From assembly GCF_000192475.1 (NCBI RefSeq), contig NZ_AEYW01000006.1:806001-870000 (forward strand): 64,000 bases of DNA, read 5' to 3'. Of this stretch, positions 8,653 through 16,437 are shown in pieces. Made by a program: the position numbers and the translations under genes. Each line of letters begins with the position of its first letter. The first letter of the stretch is position 1. Origin of the DNA: Ruegeria conchae. Its GTDB lineage: Bacteria > Pseudomonadota > Alphaproteobacteria > Rhodobacterales > Rhodobacteraceae. The notes below the pieces were generated by a model, which did not search any database, was not told the DNA's origin, and saw nothing but the letters and a program-made list of their open reading frames with translations.

Positions 8653-8835
8653 ATGGACGCACTCAAAACCGCAGAATACGCACGTGCCCTTTACACGGCT
8701 CATGGAGATCGGGCCGAGGCCGAAGCTGCGCAGAAAATGCGCGAAAGCCAAGCCGCCGGAAACCAGCAGGAGGCGCAGGACTGGAAAGCCGTCCGCAGCG
8801 CCATCCGCCAGATCCGCGGCCCCAATCAGGGCTGA
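8653..8835 (+). CDS. Small protein of unknown function (60 aa)
   Basis: The protein begins MDALKTAEYARALYTAHGDR and continues as an acidic/alanine-rich, probably all-helical sequence (AEAEAAQKMRESQAAGN) ending in RQIRGPNQG. GGAGG sits 9 nt before this ATG, which favours it over the in-frame ATG at 8644 that would abut the SD. I recall similar short proteins in roseobacters but know no function. The stop lies 1 bp from the stop of the convergent SDR gene. Confidence 0.6.
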   Translation: MDALKTAEYARALYTAHGDRAEAEAAQKMRESQAAGNQQEAQDWKAVRSAIRQIRGPNQG

Positions 8836-8836
8836 T

Positions 8837-9598
8837 CTACAGTTTCGGGTCAGGATTGACTGTATGACCATCCACCGCGATCACCTGACCCGACACCAGC
8901 CGCGCCGCATCTGACGCCAAAAATACAGCCATGTTTGCAATGTCCCGCCCCTCGACGAAGCGGCCCATGGACGTGCCCGAGGCGTAACCGTTGTAAACCT
9001 GATCCCGGGTCATGCCCTTTGCAACGGCTTCGCGTTGCAGCACGCCCTCCATGCGTGGTCCTTCTACTGAACCGGGGCAGATTACATTACATCGGATTCC
9101 GTGCGGCCCCAATTCCATCGCCAGCGTTTTGCCCAAGCCCACCATGCCCCATTTCGCCGCCGCATAAGGTGCGCGGTTGGGATAGCCGTATTGGCCTGCA
9201 GTCGAAGACGTGATTAGGATCGCACCACTCCTCTGCCGCTTCATTATTGGAGCAGCATATTTGGAACACAAAAACGCCCCTTCCAGATTTACTGAAAGGC
9301 AAGAACGCCAATCAGTTAGAGGCACATCCTCAACCGCAGCGGTCGGCCCGGCGACCCCTGCATTCGCGCACAGCACGTCGAGCCCACCCCACGCGGCCTC
9401 AACTTCTTTGAATGTAGATGAAACAGCGGTTTCATCCGAAACGTCCAATAGGCTTTGCTTCCAGTCTGATGGGCATTCTACCAGCGCATCTACGTCAATA
9501 TCCGCCACCCAGACCTGCGCCCCGGCAGCATCAAACGCTTCCGCCATCGCGCGGCCGACACCCGAGGCGCCGGCAGTAATCAGAACCCGGCTGGTCAT
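8837..9598 (-). CDS. SDR-family NAD(P)-dependent oxidoreductase
   Basis: A 253-aa classical short-chain dehydrogenase. The cofactor motif is TAGASGVGRA (residues 8-17), followed by CANAGVAG, the catalytic Ser in ITSSTAGQ, and Tyr/Lys in PYAAAKWG; the C-terminus ends with the typical SGQVIAVDGHT. Its ATG overlaps the stop of the carnitine dehydrogenase gene by 4 bp (ATGA), so it is the third gene of the carnitine operon. A role as a hydroxy-acid dehydrogenase in carnitine or betaine use is inferred from that position only. Confidence 0.87.
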   Translation of the reverse strand: MTSRVLITAGASGVGRAMAEAFDAAGAQVWVADIDVDALVECPSDWKQSLLDVSDETAVSSTFKEVEAAWGGLDVLCANAGVAGPTAAVEDVPLTDWRSCLSVNLEGAFLCSKYAAPIMKRQRSGAILITSSTAGQYGYPNRAPYAAAKWGMVGLGKTLAMELGPHGIRCNVICPGSVEGPRMEGVLQREAVAKGMTRDQVYNGYASGTSMGRFVEGRDIANMAVFLASDAARLVSGQVIAVDGHTVNPDPKL

Positions 9599-11061
9599 GC
9601 AGGCTTGCGGATCGCAGCGCCCGCACCTTCCGGATAAGGCAATCCGGCCTGCGCCTCAGCAATCCGCGCCATTGCAGCCTCGATTTCGGGTGATGGCGGA
9701 CTGGGGCGGCGGGTTTCAAGGCTGACATGCAACAAAAAGCTTTCGCCAGTGGCCAACAACGTCTCACCTTCGTACATGCTGTGGAAGACATGCAGCTTCT
9801 TGCCCTGCCCCAACAGCATCTGCGTACGGCACTCGATCCGCGAACCGGCATGGGTCTCTTGCATATATCGGATGTGGTTCTCGGCGGTGAAATAGCTGCC
9901 GCCAGTGGAGATATACTCCATGTCGCAGCCGATTATCTCCATGAACCGATCCGTGGCGGCTGCAAAAGCTTCAAGGTATTTGGCCTCGTTCATATGGCCG
10001 TTGTAATCCGTCCAATCCAGCGGCACGGCGCGCGATAGCGTCAGAATGGGCTGGCTCAGATCCGCTTGATCCAGGTTCGGCAAGGCTCCCGGTTTCAGCG
10101 CAGCGTCATGTTGGTTCAACACCGCCCCGGCCCCGTAGTTCTGCGCCTTCAACGCCCGCATCATGCCCACAAGGTTGTTGTCGCGAATGCGCTCCAACTC
10201 ACGGATTGAGTGCATGCCCGATTGTGCATCCGACTGTTCCGCGATCATGTCGACCAATTCATCGGTGAACTCGGGTACATCCATCAGCTTGGTCCAGGGC
10301 CATTTCAGCGCCGGGCCGAACTGCGCCATGAAATGCCGCATCCCGGCTTCGCCACCGGCCACGCGATAGGTTTCGAACAGCCCCATCTGCGCCCAGCGGA
10401 TGCCAAACCCCATGCGGATGGCTTCGTCGATCTCCTCGGTTGTTGCGATACCGTCCTTGACCAGCCACAGCGCCTCGCGCCAGACGGCCTCAAGGAAACG
10501 GTCCGCGATATGCGCGTCGATCTCTTTTTTGACATGCAACGGAAAGAACCCGACCGAGGTCAGCAGTTCCTTCGCCTTAGCGACCATCTCAGGCGTATTT
10601 TTGTCAGTCGGCACAAGTTCGATCAACGGCAACAGATAAACCGGGTTGAATGGATGCGTGACCACGATTTGCTCGGGCCGCGACGCACCTTCCTGCAGCT
10701 CAGACGGTTTGAACCCGCTTGTCGAGGACCCAATGATGGCACCGGGGTCACATGCCTCCTGCAGACTTTTGTAAACCTTCAGTTTCAGGTCGAGCCGCTC
10801 CGGTACGCTTTCCTGAATCCACATGGCGCCGTCCACGGCGTCGCCAATCTCATCATGGAAACTCATCACCCCCTCCGGCGGCAGGGGCACATCGCTCAGG
10901 CCTGGCAGAGAGCGGCGTGCATTGACCAGCACCTCGCCAATCTTGCGTTCCGCCTCCGGATCCGGATCAAACACCCGAACATCCCAGCCATTCAGGAGAA
11001 ACCGCGCAGCCCATCCGCCGCCGATCACACCGCCACCAATGATTGCAGCAATCTTTTTCAT
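9595..11061 (-). CDS. lcdH: Carnitine 3-dehydrogenase fused to a hotdog thioesterase
   Basis: A 488-aa two-domain enzyme. Residues 1-315 form a 3-hydroxyacyl-CoA dehydrogenase-like NAD enzyme (IGGGVIGGGWAARF at the N-terminus, then SSTSGFKPSEL, VTHPFNPVYLLPL and VGFFPLHVKKEIDAHI), which oxidises L-carnitine to 3-dehydrocarnitine. From about residue 338 a 4HBT hotdog domain follows (LDWTDYNGHMNEAKYLEAF), corresponding to the separate betainyl-CoA thioesterase CdhB of Pseudomonas. The fused form is known in Rhizobiales and Rhodobacterales. It lies 29 bp after the BKACE gene and overlaps the SDR start by 4 bp, so one polycistronic unit is likely. Confidence 0.92.
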   Translation of the reverse strand: MKKIAAIIGGGVIGGGWAARFLLNGWDVRVFDPDPEAERKIGEVLVNARRSLPGLSDVPLPPEGVMSFHDEIGDAVDGAMWIQESVPERLDLKLKVYKSLQEACDPGAIIGSSTSGFKPSELQEGASRPEQIVVTHPFNPVYLLPLIELVPTDKNTPEMVAKAKELLTSVGFFPLHVKKEIDAHIADRFLEAVWREALWLVKDGIATTEEIDEAIRMGFGIRWAQMGLFETYRVAGGEAGMRHFMAQFGPALKWPWTKLMDVPEFTDELVDMIAEQSDAQSGMHSIRELERIRDNNLVGMMRALKAQNYGAGAVLNQHDAALKPGALPNLDQADLSQPILTLSRAVPLDWTDYNGHMNEAKYLEAFAAATDRFMEIIGCDMEYISTGGSYFTAENHIRYMQETHAGSRIECRTQMLLGQGKKLHVFHSMYEGETLLATGESFLLHVSLETRRPSPPSPEIEAAMARIAEAQAGLPYPEGAGAAIRKPA

Positions 11062-11090
11062 ATCGCTTGACCTTACTCGTAGTGCGGGCC

Positions 11091-12014
11091 TCAGCCCGCC
11101 ACTCCTGCCGGTGCCCGCTTGACCAGACCCAGTTTCTCACGCACTTCCTGCGGCCCGATCACGCGCGCACCCATGTTTTCGATGATGCTGCCCGCACGCT
11201 CGACCAACTGCCAGTTCTCGGCCAATACACCCTTCTCGAGCCACAGATTGTCCTCCAACCCGACACGCACATTGCCACCCGCCAGAACCGATGCCGCCAC
11301 ATAGGCCATCTCGTTCCGACCCAATGAAAACGCACTGAACGTCCAGTCATCTGGCACGTTGTTTACCATCGCCATGAAGGTGTTCAGATCATCCGGCGCG
11401 CCCCAGGGCACACCCATGCACAGTTGCACCAGCGCATTCGGTTCCAGAACACCCTCTTTCACCAGTTGTTTGGCAAACCACAGATGACCGGTATCAAAGG
11501 CCTCGATCTCGGGCTTCACACCCAGATCGGTCATCATTTGCCCCATCGCGCGCAAGGCGCCGGGGGTATTGGTCATCACATAGTCGGCTTCGGCAAAGTT
11601 CATCGTGCCGCAGTCTAAGGTGCAGATTTCCGGCAAGCACTCGGCCACGTGTGCCACACGCTCAGTGACACCAACCAGATCGGTTCCGGCCTCCGCCAAT
11701 GGCAGCGGATTTTCGATCCCGCCGAACACCATGTCCCCGCCCATGCCAGCCGTCAGGTTCAGCACTGCATCAACCTCAGCATCACGTATACGGTCCGTCA
11801 CCTCACGATACAGCGCCAGATCGCGCGACGGTGCACCCGTCTCAGGATCGCGCACATGGCAGTGCACCACCGCCGCACCGGCCTTGGCTGCAGCAATCGC
11901 ACTGTCGGCGATTTGCTTGGGTGAGCGCGGGACATGAGGGCTGCGATCCTGGGTTCCGCCCGACCCAGTCACGGCACATGTGATAAAGACTTCGCGGTTC
12001 ATTTCCAAAGGCAT
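11091..12014 (-). CDS. BKACE-family beta-keto acid cleavage enzyme (3-dehydrocarnitine cleavage, CdhC-like)
   Basis: A 307-aa TIM-barrel beta-keto acid cleavage enzyme (BKACE). Family signatures are REVFITCAVTGSG at the N-terminus, RSPHVPRSPKQIA, AAVVHCHVRDPETGAPSRD (the metal-binding His-x-His) and LNLTAGMGGD. In Pseudomonas, CdhC condenses 3-dehydrocarnitine with acetyl-CoA to give acetoacetate and betainyl-CoA, which the thioesterase converts to glycine betaine. The adjacent carnitine dehydrogenase-thioesterase fusion makes this assignment likely. An in-frame ATG at 12002 is an alternative start. It is the first gene of the operon, divergent from a CdhR-like regulator. Confidence 0.9.
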   Translation of the reverse strand: MPLEMNREVFITCAVTGSGGTQDRSPHVPRSPKQIADSAIAAAKAGAAVVHCHVRDPETGAPSRDLALYREVTDRIRDAEVDAVLNLTAGMGGDMVFGGIENPLPLAEAGTDLVGVTERVAHVAECLPEICTLDCGTMNFAEADYVMTNTPGALRAMGQMMTDLGVKPEIEAFDTGHLWFAKQLVKEGVLEPNALVQLCMGVPWGAPDDLNTFMAMVNNVPDDWTFSAFSLGRNEMAYVAASVLAGGNVRVGLEDNLWLEKGVLAENWQLVERAGSIIENMGARVIGPQEVREKLGLVKRAPAGVAG

Positions 12015-12017
12015 GGC

Positions 12018-12061
12018 GTTTTCCCCAGCTTATACCCGGTTTTACCGTGGGTTTTCCCCAG
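12018..12061. promoter_or_regulatory. Direct repeat GTTTTCCCCAG x2, candidate regulator site
   Basis: The 11-mer GTTTTCCCCAG occurs at 12018-12028 and again at 12051-12061, exactly 33 bp apart (three helical turns). A degenerate third element (GGTTTCTCCCC) follows immediately. It sits between the BKACE start and the CdhR-like start. Direct repeats on one helix face are the usual layout for AraC-family sites, but binding by the neighbouring regulator is inference. Confidence 0.4.
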
Positions 12062-12146
12062 GTTTCTCCCCGGATTCCGATTTGCGTCAACGCCAACTCT
12101 GGCGCAGCCTTGGGGAAACCACTTGGCAGAATGCGAATCAGACTTG

Positions 12147-13133
12147 ATGAAATCCGCAAAAAACATACTCCAGCCTGAACATCGTGCCCTGAAAACGGCG
12201 GTGCTGGTGATGGACGAATGCAACACGCTCAGCTTTGCTGCTGCGGTCGACCCGATGCGCGCAGCCAATCGGTTGGCAGACCGGCCCGCTTTTGACTGGG
12301 ACTACGTCACCGCCACTGCTGAGCCCGCCATGTTGACGAGCGCTCTGAATGTACAAGGCATCCCATTGGCACGCCTGCAAGGCTGCGATCTAATGATTGT
12401 CGTCGCGGGTTTCCAGCTTGCGCGCCAGGCAACGCCCAGCTTGCTTGCCGGTCTTCGCCGGATCGCCGCCACTGGCGCCACAATGGCCGGGATAGATGGC
12501 GGCCCCTGGTTGCTGGCAGAAGCTGGACTGCTGGATGGTCACGCTGCGACGACGCATTGGGAGGACTTGGAGAATTTTTCCGCCCGCTTCCCCAATGTCG
12601 ATGTACGCCCCGACCGGTTCACCGTGTCCGAAAACCGCCTGACCTCGGGCGGTGCTGTCCCGGCGATCGATATGATGCTGCACATCATCGCCGCCCGCCA
12701 TGGTGCAGGATTTGCAGCCCGGGTCTCGGGCCTGTTCCTCTACGAAGGCACATCCGAACCCTCAAAGCCGCAAAGCCGCACCGGTGCACCGCATCGCCAT
12801 ACTGCCCTGACTGCCAAGGCGAACTCGCTCATGGAATCATCCCTAGATGAACCCTTGCCACTGGCACATATCGCCGACACGCTCGGCACCAGCACGCGCA
12901 CCTTACAGCAACAGTTCCGCCTACGTCTCAACACAACTCCGCAAGACCACTACCTGCAATTGCGCCTCGCCGAGGCCCGCCGTCTGGTCACCGACACCGA
13001 CATACCCTTGATGGATGTGGCCCTGGCAACAGGCTTCGCCTCGCAATCCAGCTTCGCCCGCGCCTTCCGTACCGCGCACGGTCTTTCGGCCCGCGACCTA
13101 AGACAAGACCGTACGCAACCCACCCATCACTGA
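12147..13133 (+). CDS. GlxA/CdhR-type AraC-family regulator of carnitine catabolism
   Basis: A 328-aa regulator with an N-terminal DJ-1/PfpI (GATase1-like) domain (residues about 15-190: LVMDECNTLSFAAAVDPMRAAN, then AGIDGGPWLLAEAGLLDG and ATTHWE) and a C-terminal AraC helix-turn-helix (residues about 225-320: LAHIADTLGTSTRTLQQQF and VALATGFASQSSFARAFR). This architecture is shared by CdhR and GbdR, which activate carnitine and glycine betaine catabolism. The divergent carnitine operon supports a CdhR role. The start MKSAKNILQPEHRALK is used because the upstream reading crosses the operon promoter. Confidence 0.88.
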   Translation: MKSAKNILQPEHRALKTAVLVMDECNTLSFAAAVDPMRAANRLADRPAFDWDYVTATAEPAMLTSALNVQGIPLARLQGCDLMIVVAGFQLARQATPSLLAGLRRIAATGATMAGIDGGPWLLAEAGLLDGHAATTHWEDLENFSARFPNVDVRPDRFTVSENRLTSGGAVPAIDMMLHIIAARHGAGFAARVSGLFLYEGTSEPSKPQSRTGAPHRHTALTAKANSLMESSLDEPLPLAHIADTLGTSTRTLQQQFRLRLNTTPQDHYLQLRLAEARRLVTDTDIPLMDVALATGFASQSSFARAFRTAHGLSARDLRQDRTQPTHH

Positions 13134-13143
13134 CGCGATCCAA

Positions 13144-13203
13144 CTTCATCTGGCCAGAAATACCTCGGGGGAGTCGCCAATGGCGACGGGGGCAGAGCCC
13201 CCC
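13144..13203. repeat. Roseobacter-type intergenic repeat with double hairpin, copy 1 (probable terminator)
   Basis: It starts CTTCATCTGGCCAGAAATA and contains two hairpins, GTCGCC-AAT-GGCGAC (13173-13187) and GGGGGC-AGA-GCCCCC (13188-13202). It lies between the convergent ends of the cdhR-like and aldo/keto reductase genes. Copies 2 and 3 at 21.9 and 39.3 kb share the ATCTGGC...AAAATA..C core. The position at gene ends suggests transcription termination. Confidence 0.7.
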
Positions 13204-13210
13204 TTGCCCT

Positions 13211-14257
13211 TCAATACGGCATGGGGAAAGCCCGATGCGCTGCACTGATCTCGACCAACACCTCTGGGGACAGCTTCAGATCCTTGCCCGCCAGAATATG
13301 TTCTAACTGCGCCACTGTCGTCGCGCCGAATATTGTCGATCCCATAAACGGCCGGCTGCAACACCAGGCCAGGGACATATGGATCGGGTCCAACCCGTGT
13401 CGCTGCGCGATATCCAGATAAGCCGCCACAGCATCGAACACGCGATCCGTTTTGCGTCCGCCCATATTGGGGACCAACGCCATGCGTGATCCCTCGGGCA
13501 CGGCACCCCCTTGATATTTTCCGGTCAGGAAACCTGCCGCCAAGGGCGAAAATGACAGCAACCCAACATCTTCCAGCAGGCACAGTTCAGCCAAATCCGT
13601 ATCGAACAACCGGCAGAGCAAAGAGTACTCGTTCTGGATCGACGCAACCCGAGGGCCGCCGACTTCATCGGACGCTCGCAACCATTGCGCCGTCCCCCAT
13701 GCGCTCTCGTTCGACAGACCAAAGGCGCGGATATTGCCCTTGTCCACCTGCGCTTGCAGAGCAATCAGACTCTCGCGCATCTCGTCCACGATCTCATCCC
13801 GGTTGTGCCCCAAGGGCGCATAGTCCCAGTTCTGCCGGAACATGTAACTTCCGCGATTTGGCCAATGAAACTGATAGAGGTCGATGCAATCCGTCTGCAA
13901 CCTGCGCAGTGAGCCTTCAATCGCCTCGGGAATGGTCTCTTTCGAGATCGGAGCCCCATTGCGCGCATGCACGAAGCCTTCGCCAGAATGCTTTGTGGCA
14001 AGCACATAGTCCCCACGCCGCGAGCGATTTGCGGCATTCCAGTTGCCCAGTATTTCCTCGGTCCGTCCGACTGTCTCTTTCGAAATCGGATTCACCGGAT
14101 ACATCTCTGCCGCGTCTACGAAGTTGATCCCACCCGCAAGCGCCGTATCCATCTGGCGGTGCGCTTCGGCTTCCGAGGTCTGAGTACCAAAGGTCATCGT
14201 GCCGAGACATAAATCCGACACCATGATCCCGGTACGGCCCAAAGGCTTCATATCCAT
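13211..14257 (-). CDS. Aldo/keto reductase (Tas-like)
   Basis: A 348-aa NADP(H)-dependent aldo/keto reductase. It has the TIM-barrel start MKPLGRTGIMVSDLCLGTMT, the catalytic Asp/Tyr segment NFVDAAEMYP, the catalytic Lys in VLATKHSGEG and His in YQFHWPNRG. The long variant with VGRTEEILGNW resembles E. coli Tas. The substrate is unknown. It is preceded 31 bp upstream by holC on the same strand and ends at a terminator-like repeat shared with the convergent regulator gene. Confidence 0.9.
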   Translation of the reverse strand: MDMKPLGRTGIMVSDLCLGTMTFGTQTSEAEAHRQMDTALAGGINFVDAAEMYPVNPISKETVGRTEEILGNWNAANRSRRGDYVLATKHSGEGFVHARNGAPISKETIPEAIEGSLRRLQTDCIDLYQFHWPNRGSYMFRQNWDYAPLGHNRDEIVDEMRESLIALQAQVDKGNIRAFGLSNESAWGTAQWLRASDEVGGPRVASIQNEYSLLCRLFDTDLAELCLLEDVGLLSFSPLAAGFLTGKYQGGAVPEGSRMALVPNMGGRKTDRVFDAVAAYLDIAQRHGLDPIHMSLAWCCSRPFMGSTIFGATTVAQLEHILAGKDLKLSPEVLVEISAAHRAFPMPY

Positions 14258-14288
14258 TTAAAATCTCCTAAAATAAATAAGCGACCGA

Positions 14289-14747
14289 TCAAGCCTCGGC
14301 CTTCTTCTCCCATCGTCCGGATTCCTCGGACCAATATTGTGCCGAACACCCCGCCCCAGTCAGGGCTTTCCACTGTCCTCGCGCATGTTGAACTGCCTCC
14401 GGGTTATTTCCGTCAAACAAGATACAGACCCGCTCCAAGGCCGATACTTCGTCTGCCTCAACCGGCGCGCCGTCGACGGCCATTACGCAAGTCGCGCCAT
14501 TAGCGGCCTCTGGTCCGGTCGTCAGCAGAACCGGCTGCGCTGCGTCATGCGCGCCGCCTTCGCGGGCATGTGGCAGGAATCCCTCTTCGGGACCCAGCCA
14601 TAGTTTTTCATCCAGCCAGTCCATGCGCGCAGGGTCCACCCCCCGCACGGCAATCCGCCACCCGGCCTGCCGTGCCTTGTCGAGCAGTACAGGCAATGTG
14701 TGCTCCAATGGCTGACGGGTCAGGTGGTAGAAATAGACGGCACCCAT
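14289..14747 (-). CDS. holC: DNA polymerase III chi subunit
   Basis: A 152-aa protein with the chi-subunit pattern: YFYHLTRQPLEHTLPVLLDKA at the N-terminus (an intact conserved YHL segment), GWRIAVRG, and LFDGNNPEAVQHARGQWKAL near the end. Chi links the clamp loader to single-stranded DNA-binding protein. It lies 4 bp after pepA, the same order as in many proteobacteria, including E. coli. Confidence 0.92.
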   Translation of the reverse strand: MGAVYFYHLTRQPLEHTLPVLLDKARQAGWRIAVRGVDPARMDWLDEKLWLGPEEGFLPHAREGGAHDAAQPVLLTTGPEAANGATCVMAVDGAPVEADEVSALERVCILFDGNNPEAVQHARGQWKALTGAGCSAQYWSEESGRWEKKAEA

Positions 14748-14751
14748 GCGC

Positions 14752-16218
14752 TTACTCGAAATTGTCCTGCACGAACCGGCTTAGCGCGCGGACGCCCCAG
14801 CCGGTGGCCCCTTTGGGCGCGTAAGACGTCTCGGAGGACACCGAGGCCACACCAGCGATATCGAGGTGAATCCAAGGTGTCTCTTCCTTGACAAAGCGCT
14901 GCAGGAATTGCGCTGCGGTGATCGAACCGGCTGGCCGTCCCCCTACGTTCTTCATATCCGCAATGCGTGATTTTAGCTGCTTGTCATAGCCTTCGCCCAA
15001 GGGCAGCCGCCATGCGCCCTCATCCTCGGCCTTGGCCGATTTCAGGAAGGCATCGCAGAATGTGTCATTGTTTGAGAACACACCGGCATTCTCATGCCCA
15101 AGGCCAATGATGACCGCGCCTGTCAGTGTGGCCAGATCAATCATGCCCACCGGCTGGAACCGATCCTGTGCGTACCACATGACGTCGCACAGAACCAAAC
15201 GACCCTCTGCGTCGGTGTTGATGATCTCAACAGTGTCGCCTTTCATCGATTTGACGACATCACCGGGGCGTGAAGCATTGCCCGACGGCATGTTCTCGAC
15301 CAACCCGACCAGCCCAACGACATTGGCCTTGGCCTTGCGCTTGGCCAGCGCACGCATGGTTCCGGCAACAACACCCGCGCCGCCCATGTCCATGGTCATG
15401 TCTTCCATGCCACCCGCGGGCTTCAGCGAGATACCCCCGGTATCGAACACAACACCCTTGCCGACCAAGGCCAGCGGCGCGTCATCCTTTTCACCACCAT
15501 CCCACTGCATCACCACAACTTTCGAGGGAGTGACTGAGCCCTGCCCGACGCTCAGCAGCGTGCGCATGCCCAGTTCGGCCAACTTGTCTTCTTCCAGAAC
15601 CTCGACCTTCAGGCCCAGCGATTCCATCTCGACCAACCTGTCCGCGAATTCGGTTGTCGTCAGCACATTTGCGGGTTCATTTGTCAGATCCCGTGTCATG
15701 CGCACCCCATCCGCGACGGCATAGAGCGGCGCAAATGTGGCCTCGGCCTCCTCGGGCTTTGAATGACCGATGACAATCTCGCCCAACGGATCAGATTCCT
15801 TGGTTTTGTGGACATCAAAATCGTAGGCCCTCAGAACCATGCCCAAAGCCAACTCTTCGATTCGCGCGTGGTTGGCGGCCATGACCAGCACAGATTTACC
15901 AGCAGATAGCTTTGCCAGATTAGCCCCGGCCTTTCGTGCTTCGTCGAAATCGGGTCGGCGCGGCAGGACCAAAATATCCAGCGCCTCGGCCTCCATTCCT
16001 GCCGGCCATGCGAGCGAGATTACATCACCCGATTTCACTTTGCTGAAACGCTCGCTTTCTACCAGCCGCGCAATTCCACCTTTGGTCAAGCGATTGGCCC
16101 GTCGCGCGGCGGGGCTCATCTTGCCATCGGCGGGAATGAGAATGGCCACGCGCCCTTCGGCCTGCGCCATCGCATCAAGGTCAAAAGGGGTGAAACGGAC
16201 GGGCATGAGACTGCTCAT
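14752..16218 (-). CDS. pepA: Leucyl aminopeptidase (M17)
   Basis: A 488-aa cytosolic aminopeptidase with two metals per site. The catalytic C-terminal domain shows VGKGVVFDTGGISLKPAGG (Lys/Asp ligands) and the family signature NTDAEGRLVLCD. The N-terminal domain is the usual macro-like fold. The start MSSLMPVRFTPFDLD at 16218 has AGGAG 7 nt upstream. It is first in a pepA-holC operon and divergent from lptG, with only 219 bp between them. Confidence 0.96.
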   Translation of the reverse strand: MSSLMPVRFTPFDLDAMAQAEGRVAILIPADGKMSPAARRANRLTKGGIARLVESERFSKVKSGDVISLAWPAGMEAEALDILVLPRRPDFDEARKAGANLAKLSAGKSVLVMAANHARIEELALGMVLRAYDFDVHKTKESDPLGEIVIGHSKPEEAEATFAPLYAVADGVRMTRDLTNEPANVLTTTEFADRLVEMESLGLKVEVLEEDKLAELGMRTLLSVGQGSVTPSKVVVMQWDGGEKDDAPLALVGKGVVFDTGGISLKPAGGMEDMTMDMGGAGVVAGTMRALAKRKAKANVVGLVGLVENMPSGNASRPGDVVKSMKGDTVEIINTDAEGRLVLCDVMWYAQDRFQPVGMIDLATLTGAVIIGLGHENAGVFSNNDTFCDAFLKSAKAEDEGAWRLPLGEGYDKQLKSRIADMKNVGGRPAGSITAAQFLQRFVKEETPWIHLDIAGVASVSSETSYAPKGATGWGVRALSRFVQDNFE

Positions 16219-16437
16219 ATCATTCTCCTGAAAAATGCGTTGCATAAGACCTAGCCCGCGCAGCCACCATTGACCAGATAGCAGTTTTCCCCGCCGACCA
16301 ATTGCATTATGGTCGCGCGAAAATAACGGCAGGCTCGGGGGAGATAACGTGAGATCAATCGGCAGCTACAGGCCGTCGCGCATGAATCCATGCCCGGCTG
16401 TGATTCTCGTTTGCCGGAGCCTGATGGGGACACGCGC

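Noticed and set aside
10210-11070. 286-codon plus-strand frame over the carnitine dehydrogenase
   Set aside because: Antisense to a gene with complete NAD-binding and hotdog motifs; no ribosome site.
13486-14127. 213-codon plus-strand frame over the aldo/keto reductase
   Set aside because: Low-complexity shadow (Arg/Ser/Pro-rich) antisense to an intact reductase.
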